NCBI GenBank assembly: GCA_946408145.1
Contig: CAMJQX010000102.1
Location: 1 to 6,105, forward strand
Reading direction: 5' to 3'
Source of the DNA: an uncultured Clostridia bacterium
GTDB lineage: Bacteria; Bacillota_A; Clostridia; Oscillospirales; Oscillospiraceae
Length of the DNA stretch: 6,105 nucleotides
Under the pieces are notes generated by a model. The model was not told the DNA's origin. It worked only from the letters and a program-made list of their open reading frames with translations, and made no database searches. Positions within the stretch are counted from its first letter, which is position 1. Every line of letters begins with the position of its first letter. Of this stretch, positions 1-5,841 are shown piece by piece. The position numbers and the translations under genes are program-made.

Positions 1-99
1 AAGGCCAAGGATCTGGCCGGCCGCTTCATCAAGAACTTCGTCAAGTACGAGACCAACGAGGCAGGCAAGGCGCTCGTTGCCGCCGGCCCGCAGCTCTGA
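1..99 (+). CDS. pckA: Phosphoenolpyruvate carboxykinase (ATP), C-terminal end only (partial)
   Basis: The window opens inside this gene; 32 codons plus TGA at 97-99 remain. The peptide contains [16 protein letters not shown] and ends ALVAAGPQL. From memory, ATP-dependent PEP carboxykinases end in a helix of this kind followed by a terminal (V/A)AAGP(K/Q)L. The enzyme is cytosolic and interconverts oxaloacetate + ATP with PEP + CO2 + ADP; in anaerobes it often runs towards oxaloacetate and makes ATP. No catalytic motif (the nucleotide-binding P-loop and metal site) lies in the visible part, so the call rests on the C-terminal signature plus context: the convergent operon encodes an enzyme that consumes oxaloacetate. 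The identity is likely but not certain from 32 residues. Confidence 0.72.
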   Translation, partial: KAKDLAGRFIKNFVKYETNEAGKALVAAGPQL

Positions 100-128
100 G
101 AGACGAACGCCTAAGAGCTGAATAAATG

Positions 129-169
129 AAAGAACGTCCCCGCTTCCAACGGAAGCGGGGACGTTCTTT
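129..169. terminator. Perfect 19-bp hairpin, probable bidirectional intrinsic terminator
   Basis: Left arm 129-147 and right arm 151-169 are exact reverse complements, with a 3-nt loop (AAC, 148-150). The core of each arm is GC-rich (CGTCCCCGCTTCC) and the base is A/T (AAAGAA / TTCTTT). Read on +, the hairpin follows the pckA stop by 29 bp and ends in TTTT (167-170). Read on -, it follows the oadB stop by 26 bp and leads into TTTCATTTATT. It sits between two convergent genes, so one element can end both transcripts. The T-runs are short, so the strength is uncertain. The unusual perfection may also mark it as a member of a dispersed palindromic repeat family. Confidence 0.8.
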
Positions 170-195
170 TGAAATGGAGCGAGTTTCTTCTGACG

Positions 196-1464
196 TCATC
201 CTCCGAATACGGCGAGCAGGAAGCCCGCGGCCACGGCGGAGCCGATCACGCCGGCCACGTTCGGACCCATGGCGTGCATCAGCAGGAAGTTGGAGGGATT
301 GGCGCGCGCGCCCTCCATCTGGCTGACGCGGGCGGCCATCGGCACGGCGGAGACGCCCGCGGAGCCGATCAGCGGATTGATCTTGCCGCCGGAGAGGATG
401 CACATCAGCTTGCCCAGCAGCAGGCCGCCGACGGTAGCGAACTCGAAGGCGATCAGGCCAAGCACGATGATGAACAGGGTCTGCGGGGTCAGGAAGCGGT
501 AGTACACGGCGGTCGCGCCGACGGAGGTGGACAGGAAGATCGTCACGATGTTCATCAGCGCATTCTGCGCGGTGTCGCTCAGACGGTCGGTCAGGCCGCA
601 CTCCTTGAAGAGGTTGCCGAGCATCAGGCAGCCGAGCAGGGGAGCGACGGAGGGCAGGAGCAGGCAGACGAAGATGGTCACGATGATCGGGAAGAGTATC
701 TTCTGCTTCTTCGAGACGGGGCGCAGCTGCTCCATCTTGATCTCGCGCTCCTTCTTGGTGGTCAGCAGACGCATGACCGGCGGCTGGATCAGCGGGATCA
801 GCGCCATGTAGGAGTAGGCGGCGATCGCGATGGGTGCCAGATAGTCGGGCGCGAGCTTCGAGGTCAGCCAGATGGCAGTGGGGCCGTCTGCGCCGCCGAT
901 GATGCCGATGGACGCGGCGACGTTCGCGGGGAACTTGAACAGGCCGATAGCCATCAGGAAGGCGGCGAAGATGCCGAACTGCGCGGCGGCGCCGAGCAGC
1001 AGGCTCTTGGGGTTGGCGAGCAGGGGACCGAAGTCCGTCATCGCGCCGACGCCCATGAAGATCAGGGAGGGGTAGAGGCCGGACTTGACGCCGATATAGA
1101 GGATGTCCAGCAGGCCGCCGGAGTGGATGATCTCGGTAAAGCTCATGTGGACGATATCGTTGGCAAACACATAGCCGTGCGCGGCCACATAGCTCTGCAG
1201 CTCCTCCGTCAGCTCGGCGACGGGGGTGCCATTGGCGATATACAGATCCCACAGCTCGGGATGGTACATGTTGGAGCCGGGAAGATTGGTCAGCAGCATG
1301 CCGAAGGCGATGCCGATCAGCAGCAGGGGCTCGAACTTCTTGACCAGACCGAGGTACAGCAGGATGCAGGCCAGCAGGATCATCACGATCTGGCGCCAGT
1401 CGGCAAAGAGCATGTAGAAGCCTGAGGTCTGGGCAAGACGGCCCAAAGTATCCAGAATACTCAT
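196..1464 (-). CDS. oadB: Na+-translocating oxaloacetate decarboxylase, beta subunit (membrane carboxybiotin decarboxylase / Na+ pump)
   Basis: This 422-aa, very hydrophobic protein is the normal length for the OadB/GcdB/MmdB family (about 375-435 aa). It decarboxylates carboxybiotin on the carrier protein, consumes a proton and exports Na+ across the cytoplasmic membrane. Family signatures seen: FEPLLLIGIAFGMLL (44-58), GVGAMTDFGPLLANPKS (138-154), IIGGADGPTAIW (188-199) and GPNVAGVIGSA (400-410). Six residues described as functionally important in Klebsiella OadB (D203, Y229, N373, G377, S382, R389, from memory) all fall here at a constant offset of 10: D193, Y219, N363, G367, S372, R379. 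This indicates a competent pump with no indel between these positions. Two hydrophilic stretches, about 62-112 and 235-255, are likely loops. The start ATG lies 10 bp after the carrier-gene stop, with GAGGG overlapping that stop. It is the last gene of the operon. The beta subunit alone cannot tell the substrate; OadA does. Confidence 0.95.
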   Translation of the reverse strand: MSILDTLGRLAQTSGFYMLFADWRQIVMILLACILLYLGLVKKFEPLLLIGIAFGMLLTNLPGSNMYHPELWDLYIANGTPVAELTEELQSYVAAHGYVFANDIVHMSFTEIIHSGGLLDILYIGVKSGLYPSLIFMGVGAMTDFGPLLANPKSLLLGAAAQFGIFAAFLMAIGLFKFPANVAASIGIIGGADGPTAIWLTSKLAPDYLAPIAIAAYSYMALIPLIQPPVMRLLTTKKEREIKMEQLRPVSKKQKILFPIIVTIFVCLLLPSVAPLLGCLMLGNLFKECGLTDRLSDTAQNALMNIVTIFLSTSVGATAVYYRFLTPQTLFIIVLGLIAFEFATVGGLLLGKLMCILSGGKINPLIGSAGVSAVPMAARVSQMEGARANPSNFLLMHAMGPNVAGVIGSAVAAGFLLAVFGG

Positions 1465-1471
1465 GGGCAGG

Positions 1472-1476
1472 CCCTC
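1472..1476 (-). promoter_or_regulatory. Ribosome binding site of oadB, overlapping the carrier-gene stop
   Basis: On the minus strand TGAGGG contains the stop codon of the biotin carrier gene (1475-1477) and a GAGGG Shine-Dalgarno core, 7 nt before the oadB ATG. The overlap suggests translational coupling. It is weaker than the other ribosome binding sites of the operon. Confidence 0.6.
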
Positions 1477-1876
1477 AGATCACGAGCAGGGTATCGCCGG
1501 TGGCGACGACTGCGCCCTTGTTGGCGACGATCTGCTTGACCACGCCGTCGCTCGGAGCGGCGACTTCGTTTTCCATCTTCATGGCCTCGATGATGACGAG
1601 CACATCGCCGGCCTTGACGGCCTGGCCGACGGATACCTTGACCTGCAGGACATTGCCGGGCAGGGGAGCGGTCACGGGCGTACCGGCGGCAACTGCGGCG
1701 GCAGCGGGAGCGGCAGGAGCAGGGGCGGCCGCGGGAGCGGCGGGCATCGGAGCGGGTGCGGCCGGAGCGGCGGTCGGGATGGGCGCGACAGCGTCGTACT
1801 CGTCGAGCAGCATGGCCTCGCCGCGCTCGACCTCGACCTCGTAGGTCTTGCCCTTCAGAGTGATCTTATACTTCAT
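1475..1876 (-). CDS. Free-standing biotin carboxyl carrier subunit of the oxaloacetate decarboxylase
   Basis: This 133-aa protein carries biotin between the carboxyltransferase (OadA) and the membrane decarboxylase (OadB). Three parts are visible. An N-terminal strand-rich segment (about 1-30, starting [17 protein letters not shown]) is followed by a flexible Ala/Pro linker (about 31-66), then a biotinyl/lipoyl-type domain (about 67-133). The biotin attachment motif EAMKME is at 97-102, making K100 the expected biotinylated lysine, 33 residues from the C-terminus as is usual. The [21 protein letters not shown] half and the [21 protein letters not shown] half show the internal symmetry typical of the domain. 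In Klebsiella this domain is fused to the OadA C-terminus; here it is separate, as in glutaconyl-CoA and methylmalonyl-CoA decarboxylases. The start ATG overlaps the oadG stop (ATGA), with AAGGAGG 10 nt upstream. AccB of fatty acid synthesis is the alternative, but the operon argues against it. Confidence 0.93.
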   Translation of the reverse strand: MKYKITLKGKTYEVEVERGEAMLLDEYDAVAPIPTAAPAAPAPMPAAPAAAPAPAAPAAAAVAAGTPVTAPLPGNVLQVKVSVGQAVKAGDVLVIIEAMKMENEVAAPSDGVVKQIVANKGAVVATGDTLLVI

Positions 1877-2235
1877 TTGTCGGAATCCTCCTTGATCTCC
1901 TTAATCGAAAGAAAGCGCAGCTCGTTGATCGGGGTCTTCAGCTCGTCGGCGACGATGGCCATCAGCATGGCGGCCACGCGCGGCTCGGTGTCATAGAGCT
2001 TGAGCTCGCCGGCGCTGCCGGGAGCCATGGGGCCGGTCTGCCTGAGCGTAAAGCTCTCGGCCGCGGCCTCCGGCGCGGGGATGGGACCCACGGCGGCGGG
2101 GACGGCTTTTTTGTTCTTCTCTGCGGCGTCGCCGATCACCGTCATCAGCTTGATGATGATCATCAGCAGGACCAGCGCGAAGAAGACGACGAGCAGACCC
2201 GCCACGGAGTATAAACAGGCGTCTCCAAAACTCAT
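1873..2235 (-). CDS. oadG: Oxaloacetate decarboxylase gamma chain (OadG family), single-pass membrane subunit
   Basis: A small protein of 120 aa with one N-terminal transmembrane helix (about 8-31, [20 protein letters not shown]), then a charged and Ala/Pro-rich cytoplasmic segment. This is the standard OadG architecture. In the family it anchors and stabilises the alpha-beta complex and increases decarboxylation activity. The C-terminal part (about 83-114, with [13 protein letters not shown] and LRFLSIKEI) resembles the small element found after the linker in many OadG-like proteins. The sequence is not conserved enough for a call on its own; size, topology and the place between oadA and the carrier gene decide it. 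Its ATG lies 3 bp after the oadA TAA, with GGAGGA inside the last oadA codons. The stop overlaps the carrier start by 4 bp, so translation is probably coupled. No histidine-rich Zn-binding tail like that reported for enterobacterial OadG is seen. Confidence 0.88.
   Translation of the reverse strand: MSFGDACLYSVAGLLVVFFALVLLMIIIKLMTVIGDAAEKNKKAVPAAVGPIPAPEAAAESFTLRQTGPMAPGSAGELKLYDTEPRVAAMLMAIVADELKTPINELRFLSIKEIKEDSDK
1887..1893 (-). promoter_or_regulatory. Ribosome binding site of the biotin carrier gene
   Basis: AAGGAGG on the minus strand, inside the 3' end of oadG and 10 nt before the carrier ATG at 1876. It fixes the carrier start. Confidence 0.75.
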
Positions 2236-2238
2236 GTC

Positions 2239-3627
2239 TTATTCCTCCACAGCGACGATGCTGTACTTGCAGACCTGCTCTTCCTTCGCCTTGCGCTCCT
2301 CGAAGAACTTCTCGGCGACCTGGGGGAAGGCGATGTAGCTGAGCACGTCCTCCTCGCAGCGGGCGGTGTCGCCCAGATGCTCGGCGGCCTTCTCGTAGAT
2401 GTCGGTGGGCAGGGTGTCGGCATAGCGGCCCTCGATGGGCTTCTCGCCGGCCAGGATCTTGGCGCGGACTTCGGGGTCAATCGGGGCGGGCGTTCTGCCG
2501 TATTCGCCGCGGCAGTAGGCCTTGATCTCGGCGCCGACGTTCTTGTAGCGTTCGCCGGCCAGGACGTTCTGCACGGCCTGGGTGCCGACCAGCTGGCTGG
2601 TGGGCGTGACCAGCGGGGGATAGCCCATGTCCTTGCGGACACGCGGGGTCTCCAGCAGGGTCTCCTCGAATCTGTCGAGCGCGTTGAGCGTCTTGAGCTG
2701 GCTGAGGAGGTTCGAGAGCATGCCGCCCGGGATCTGATAGGTCAGGCACTGGGTGTCGGTAGTCAGGGAGATCGGGTTGAGCGTGCCCTTTTCCAGGAAC
2801 TCGGCGCGGACGGGCTTGAAGAAGCTCGCCATCTTGAGCAGGGCCTTGTCGTCCAGACCCGTCTCATAGCCCATCTCCTTGAGCGTGAAGTTGAGCGTCT
2901 CGGTGGCGGGCTGGGAGGTGCCGCCGGAGAAGGGGGAGATCGCGGTGTCGATCACGTCGGCGCCGGCCTCGATGGACTTCAGATAGGTCATGAAGGCCAG
3001 GCCCGTGGTGCAGTGCGTGTGCATGACGACGGGCAGATCGACGGCGTCCTTGATGGCGGAGACGAGGTCGTAAGCGCACTTGGGGGAGAGGATACCGGCC
3101 ATGTCCTTGATGCAGATGGAGGCCACGCCCATCTCCTTGAGTTCCTTGACGATCTCCACATACTTCGCGAGCGTGTGGACGGGAGAGGTCGTGTAGGAGA
3201 TGGCGCCGGAGGCCATAGCTCCGGACTTGACGGTCTCCTCTACCGCGACCTTCAGGTTGTTGGTGTCGTTGAGCGCGTCGAAAATACGGATGATGTCGAT
3301 ACCGTTGCGGACGCTCGCGCGGACGAAACGGCGCACCGCGTCGTCGCTGTAGTGCTTGTAGCCGAGGATGTTCTGGCCGCGCAGCAGCATCTGCAGTTTG
3401 GTGTTGGGCATCTTCTCGCGGATCTTCCGCAGCCGCTCCCAGGGATCCTCGCCCAGAAAACGCAGGCAGACGTCAAAGGTGGCGCCGCCCCAGACCTCGG
3501 CGGAGTAAAAGCCCGCCCGGTCGATGGTCTCCAGAATAGGCTCAAACTTGTCGTAGGGCAGACGCGTGGCGATGAGGCTCTGGTTCGCGTCGCGCAGCAC
3601 GGTCTCGGTGAATTGAACTTTCTTCAT
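2239..3627 (-). CDS. oadA: Oxaloacetate decarboxylase alpha subunit, carboxyltransferase only (no fused biotin domain)
   Basis: This 462-aa cytosolic subunit transfers the carboxyl group of oxaloacetate to biotin, releasing pyruvate. It has an N-terminal HMGL-like TIM barrel: FTETVLRDANQSL (6-18), AEVWGGATFD (43-52), LLRGQNILGY (81-90), ICIKDMAGIL (171-180), MHTHCTTGLA (202-211) and ISPFSGGTSQPATE (230-243). A conserved C-terminal carboxyltransferase region follows (about 290-450, including TPTSQLVGTQAVQNVL). Metal ligands known for Vibrio OadA (D17, K178, H207, H209, from memory) match D13, K174, H203 and H205 at a constant offset of 4; K174 is the expected active-site lysine. The protein ends where an Ala/Pro linker and biotin domain would start in the fused, roughly 590-aa enterobacterial form. 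That domain is encoded two genes downstream. AGGAGG 5 nt before the ATG supports the start. Pyruvate carboxylase subunit B has the same fold, but the oadG/oadB partners favour the decarboxylase. Confidence 0.94.
   Translation of the reverse strand: MKKVQFTETVLRDANQSLIATRLPYDKFEPILETIDRAGFYSAEVWGGATFDVCLRFLGEDPWERLRKIREKMPNTKLQMLLRGQNILGYKHYSDDAVRRFVRASVRNGIDIIRIFDALNDTNNLKVAVEETVKSGAMASGAISYTTSPVHTLAKYVEIVKELKEMGVASICIKDMAGILSPKCAYDLVSAIKDAVDLPVVMHTHCTTGLAFMTYLKSIEAGADVIDTAISPFSGGTSQPATETLNFTLKEMGYETGLDDKALLKMASFFKPVRAEFLEKGTLNPISLTTDTQCLTYQIPGGMLSNLLSQLKTLNALDRFEETLLETPRVRKDMGYPPLVTPTSQLVGTQAVQNVLAGERYKNVGAEIKAYCRGEYGRTPAPIDPEVRAKILAGEKPIEGRYADTLPTDIYEKAAEHLGDTARCEEDVLSYIAFPQVAEKFFEERKAKEEQVCKYSIVAVEE
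2243..2248 (-). promoter_or_regulatory. Ribosome binding site of oadG inside the oadA 3' end
   Basis: GGAGGA on the minus strand is formed by the last sense codons of oadA (Val-Glu-Glu-stop), 7 nt before the oadG ATG at 2235. Ribosomes finishing oadA can reinitiate directly. Confidence 0.75.
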
Positions 3628-3632
3628 GCTGT

Positions 3633-3638
3633 CCTCCT
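3633..3638 (-). promoter_or_regulatory. Ribosome binding site of oadA
   Basis: AGGAGG on the minus strand within AGAGGAGGACAGC, 5 nt before the oadA ATG at 3627. It is a near-consensus Shine-Dalgarno sequence and confirms the start. Confidence 0.85.
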
Positions 3639-3650
3639 CTTGTTGTAGTG

Positions 3651-3700
3651 GTAAACATGCGCAGAGTCATGGTGTTTAGTGCTAAGCTGACTTTGTTTAC
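3651..3700 (-). repeat. Nested inverted repeat in the oadA leader, possible 5' UTR hairpin
   Basis: Outer arms GTAAACA (3651-3657) and TGTTTAC (3694-3700) are exact reverse complements. Inner arms AGTCA (3665-3669) and TGACT (3688-3692) are also exact. In the minus-strand transcript this gives a 7-bp stem, an asymmetric internal loop (1 nt against 7 nt), a 5-bp stem and an 18-nt loop, leaving the ribosome binding site free downstream. I do not recognise a riboswitch class. The stems are AU-rich and may be too weak to matter; chance is possible. Confidence 0.35.
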
Positions 3701-3710
3701 TTATTAGCAA
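3693..3710. promoter_or_regulatory. Rex-operator-like imperfect palindrome over the oad start site
   Basis: TTGTTTACTTATTAGCAA matches the clostridial Rex consensus TTGTTAA-N4-TTAACAA (from memory) at 12 of 14 defined positions, 6 of 7 in each half. It begins 11 bp downstream of the oad -10 box, about where transcription should start (near 3715), which is a repressor position. Rex senses the NADH/NAD+ ratio and lifts repression of fermentation genes when NADH is high. An AT-rich background raises the risk of a chance match. Confidence 0.45.
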
Positions 3711-3721
3711 TTTTATCATCA

Positions 3722-3730
3722 ATTATATCA
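3722..3730 (-). promoter_or_regulatory. Promoter of the oad operon (extended -10)
   Basis: On the minus strand TGATATAAT is a consensus TATAAT box (3722-3727) with an upstream TG one base away, an extended -10 element. No good -35 box lies 17 bp upstream; that position is in an A-run (CGAAAAAAA), which fits a promoter relying on the extended -10. The expected start near 3715 gives a leader of about 88 nt before oadA. Confidence 0.7.
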
Positions 3731-3811
3731 AACTGCAATTGTTTTTTTCGACGAAATGATCAAAGAAAACGCGTCCTGACGGGAAAAAAACTGGATAGCT
3801 TAACGGATATC

Positions 3812-3840
3812 TTGTGATTTGCGTTTTGGGATGATATAAT
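3812..3840 (+). promoter_or_regulatory. Promoter of uvrB-polA
   Basis: TTGTGA (3812-3817, four of six matches to TTGACA), a 17-bp spacer, then TATAAT (3835-3840) preceded by TG at 3832-3833 (extended -10). This is a typical strong sigma-A promoter. Transcription should start near 3847, giving a leader of about 22 nt. No LexA-type inverted repeat overlaps it. Confidence 0.82.
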
Positions 3841-3857
3841 AAAATGATTTATCAAAT

Positions 3858-3863
3858 CGGGAG
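3858..3863 (+). promoter_or_regulatory. Ribosome binding site of uvrB
   Basis: CGGGAG, 5 nt before the ATG at 3869: a moderate Shine-Dalgarno sequence. It favours this start over the out-of-frame ATG at 3844. Confidence 0.55.
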
Positions 3864-3868
3864 TATTT

Positions 3869-5833
3869 ATGGACGCTTTCAAACTCGTATCCGACTTCAG
3901 ACCCACCGGGGATCAGCCGGAGGCCATAGACGATCTGGTCCGCGGGATCGAGAACGGTCTCGACGAGCAGGTGCTGCTCGGCGTGACCGGCTCGGGCAAG
4001 ACCTTTACTATGGCAAACGTCATCGCGCGGCTCAACCGCCCCACGCTGGTGCTCGCGCACAACAAGACGCTGGCGGCGCAGCTGTGCAGCGAGTTTAAGG
4101 AATTTTTCCCGGAAAACGCAGTGGAATACTTCGTAAGTTATTACGATTATTACCAGCCGGAGGCCTATATCCCGCACACCGACACCTTCATCGAAAAGGA
4201 CTGCTCCATCAACGACGAGATCGAGCGCCTGCGCCACAGCGCGACCTCGAGCCTCTTCGAACGGCGGGACGTGATCGTGGTGTCGTCGGTCTCCTGCATC
4301 TACGGTCTTGGAGACCCGATCGACTACGCCAATATGGTCATCTCCCTGCGTCCGGGGCAGACACGCAGCTTTGACGAGCTGCTGCGCAAGCTCATTGAGA
4401 TCCGCTACGAGAGAAACGACATCGCCTTCGAGCGCAACATGTTCCGCGTCCGCGGCGACACGGTGGAGATCTTCCCGGCCTATGCCAACGACCGGGCCAT
4501 CCGAGTCGAGTTTTTCGGGGATGAGGTCGACCGCATCAGCGAGATCAACGTCGTCACCGGCACGCCGACCCGCATCCTCAACCACGCGGCCATCTATCCC
4601 GCGAGCCATTACGTGACCACAAAGGAAAAGCTCGCCGCCGCGATCGAGCGCATCCGTACCGAGTGCGACGAGCGCGTGCGGTACTTTGAGGAGAACAACA
4701 AGCTGATTGAGGCGCAGCGCATCCGTCAGCGTACGGAATATGACATTGAGATGATGCAGGAGCTGGGCTACTGCAGCGGCATCGAGAACTATTCGCGCGT
4801 GATCTCGAACCGCGCGCCGGGCAGCCCGCCGATGACCCTGCTCGACTATTTCCCGAAGGATTTTCTGCTCTTCGTGGATGAGAGCCATGTGACGCTGCCG
4901 CAGGTGCGCGCCATGTACCGCGGCGACCGCGCGCGGAAGGAGTCGCTCGTGGAGTACGGCTTCCGCCTGCCCTCCGCCTTTGATAACCGCCCCCTGAAAT
5001 TCGACGAGTTTACGCAGCGCATCCACCAGCGCGTCTATGTCTCCGCGACACCCGGCGAATATGAGCGGGAGCGCGCCGGCCAGATCGTGGAGCAGATCAT
5101 CCGCCCCACCGGCCTTCTGGATCCGGAGATCTTCGTCCGCCCTGTAGAGGGACAGATCGACGATCTGATCGGGGAGATCAACGCGAAGATCGAGAAAAAC
5201 CAGCGCGTGCTCGTGACGACCCTGACCAAGAAGATGGCCGAGGATCTCTCGGCGTATCTCGAAAACGTCGGCATCCGCTGCCGTTATATGCACCACGATA
5301 TCGGCACGATCGAACGCATGGAGATCATACGCGATCTGCGCCTCGGCGAATTCGACGTCCTGGTCGGCATCAACCTCCTGCGCGAGGGCCTGGACATTCC
5401 GGAGGTCGGACTTGTGGCGATCCTCGACGCGGACAAGGAGGGCTTCCTGCGCAGCGAGACGAGCCTTATTCAGACCGTGGGCCGCGCCGCGCGCAACGCC
5501 GAGGCCATGGTCATCATGTACGCCGACACGATCACGCCCTCCATGCGCGCCTGCATCAATGAGACAGAGCGCCGCCGTGCAAAGCAGAAGGCCTTCAACG
5601 ACGCAAACGGCATCGTGCCGAAGACCATCGTCAAGAGCGTGCGCGATCTGATCGAGATCTCGACGGACGCGGGAACGGCGACGAAGGCAAACGGCGTCCG
5701 CATGACCGAGCGGGAAAAGAGAGAACTGATCGAGCAGCTGGAGAGCAAGATGCGCAAGGCGGCGCAGATGCTGGAATACGAGATCGCAGCGCAGCTGCGT
5801 GACGAGATCATCCGCCTGCGCGGAGAAAAGTGA
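3869..5833 (+). CDS. uvrB: Excinuclease ABC subunit B (UvrB), nucleotide excision repair helicase-like protein
   Basis: Full-length at 654 aa (family about 650-680). UvrB receives damaged DNA from UvrA, verifies the lesion and recruits UvrC for incision. Motifs in order: Walker A GVTGSGKT (38-45); damage-probing beta-hairpin region [12 protein letters not shown] (91-102); [12 protein letters not shown] (139-150); DESH Walker B/motif II (337-340); [10 protein letters not shown] (390-399); motif V-type [15 protein letters not shown] (500-514); motif [11 protein letters not shown] (535-543); and the C-terminal UVR domain (about 615-651), which pairs with UvrC. All key residues are present and the frame is uninterrupted. 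It starts the plus-strand transcription unit under its own promoter. uvrA is not adjacent in this window; the next gene is polA, 8 bp downstream. No SOS operator was found upstream. Confidence 0.99.
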   Translation: MDAFKLVSDFRPTGDQPEAIDDLVRGIENGLDEQVLLGVTGSGKTFTMANVIARLNRPTLVLAHNKTLAAQLCSEFKEFFPENAVEYFVSYYDYYQPEAYIPHTDTFIEKDCSINDEIERLRHSATSSLFERRDVIVVSSVSCIYGLGDPIDYANMVISLRPGQTRSFDELLRKLIEIRYERNDIAFERNMFRVRGDTVEIFPAYANDRAIRVEFFGDEVDRISEINVVTGTPTRILNHAAIYPASHYVTTKEKLAAAIERIRTECDERVRYFEENNKLIEAQRIRQRTEYDIEMMQELGYCSGIENYSRVISNRAPGSPPMTLLDYFPKDFLLFVDESHVTLPQVRAMYRGDRARKESLVEYGFRLPSAFDNRPLKFDEFTQRIHQRVYVSATPGEYERERAGQIVEQIIRPTGLLDPEIFVRPVEGQIDDLIGEINAKIEKNQRVLVTTLTKKMAEDLSAYLENVGIRCRYMHHDIGTIERMEIIRDLRLGEFDVLVGINLLREGLDIPEVGLVAILDADKEGFLRSETSLIQTVGRAARNAEAMVIMYADTITPSMRACINETERRRAKQKAFNDANGIVPKTIVKSVRDLIEISTDAGTATKANGVRMTEREKRELIEQLESKMRKAAQMLEYEIAAQLRDEIIRLRGEK

Positions 5834-5840
5834 GGAAGAG
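5832..5840 (+). promoter_or_regulatory. Ribosome binding site of polA, overlapping the uvrB stop
   Basis: GAGGAAGAG begins within the uvrB TGA, with its GAGGA core (5832-5836) 5 nt before the polA ATG at 5842. It supports cotranscription and coupled translation of uvrB and polA. Confidence 0.65.
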
Positions 5841-5841
5841 C

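Noticed and set aside
169..1425. Long open frame on + opposite oadB (and a shifted one on - from 1252 to 41)
   Set aside because: Composition is His/Gln/Asp/Gly- or Arg/Pro-rich as expected for a shadow of a GC-rich gene; no ribosome binding site or recognisable motif, and oadB in the other frame is unmistakable.
1675..1785. GC-rich repetitive stretch in the biotin carrier gene
   Set aside because: It simply encodes the Ala/Pro flexible linker; not a DNA repeat element or CRISPR.
1475..1876. Biotin carrier as AccB of acetyl-CoA carboxylase
   Set aside because: It overlaps oadG and directly precedes oadB, with no accC or fatty acid genes nearby; the decarboxylase role fits better.
2377..3648. 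423-codon open frame on + opposite oadA
   Set aside because: Antisense shadow of a GC-rich gene; the true gene has all catalytic motifs and a good ribosome binding site.
3707..3740. Direct repeat GCAATT at 3707-3712 and 3735-3740 flanking the oad -10 box
   Set aside because: Six bases with 28-bp spacing in AT-rich DNA is expected by chance often enough; no supporting third copy.
3746..3756. Palindrome TTTCG-A-CGAAA upstream of the oad promoter
   Set aside because: Only 5-bp arms within an A/T-run; no known regulator motif matched, so chance is the simplest explanation.
3800..5296. 498-codon open frame on - opposite uvrB
   Set aside because: Antisense shadow; low-complexity charged composition, no family resemblance, and it would run into the uvrB promoter region.
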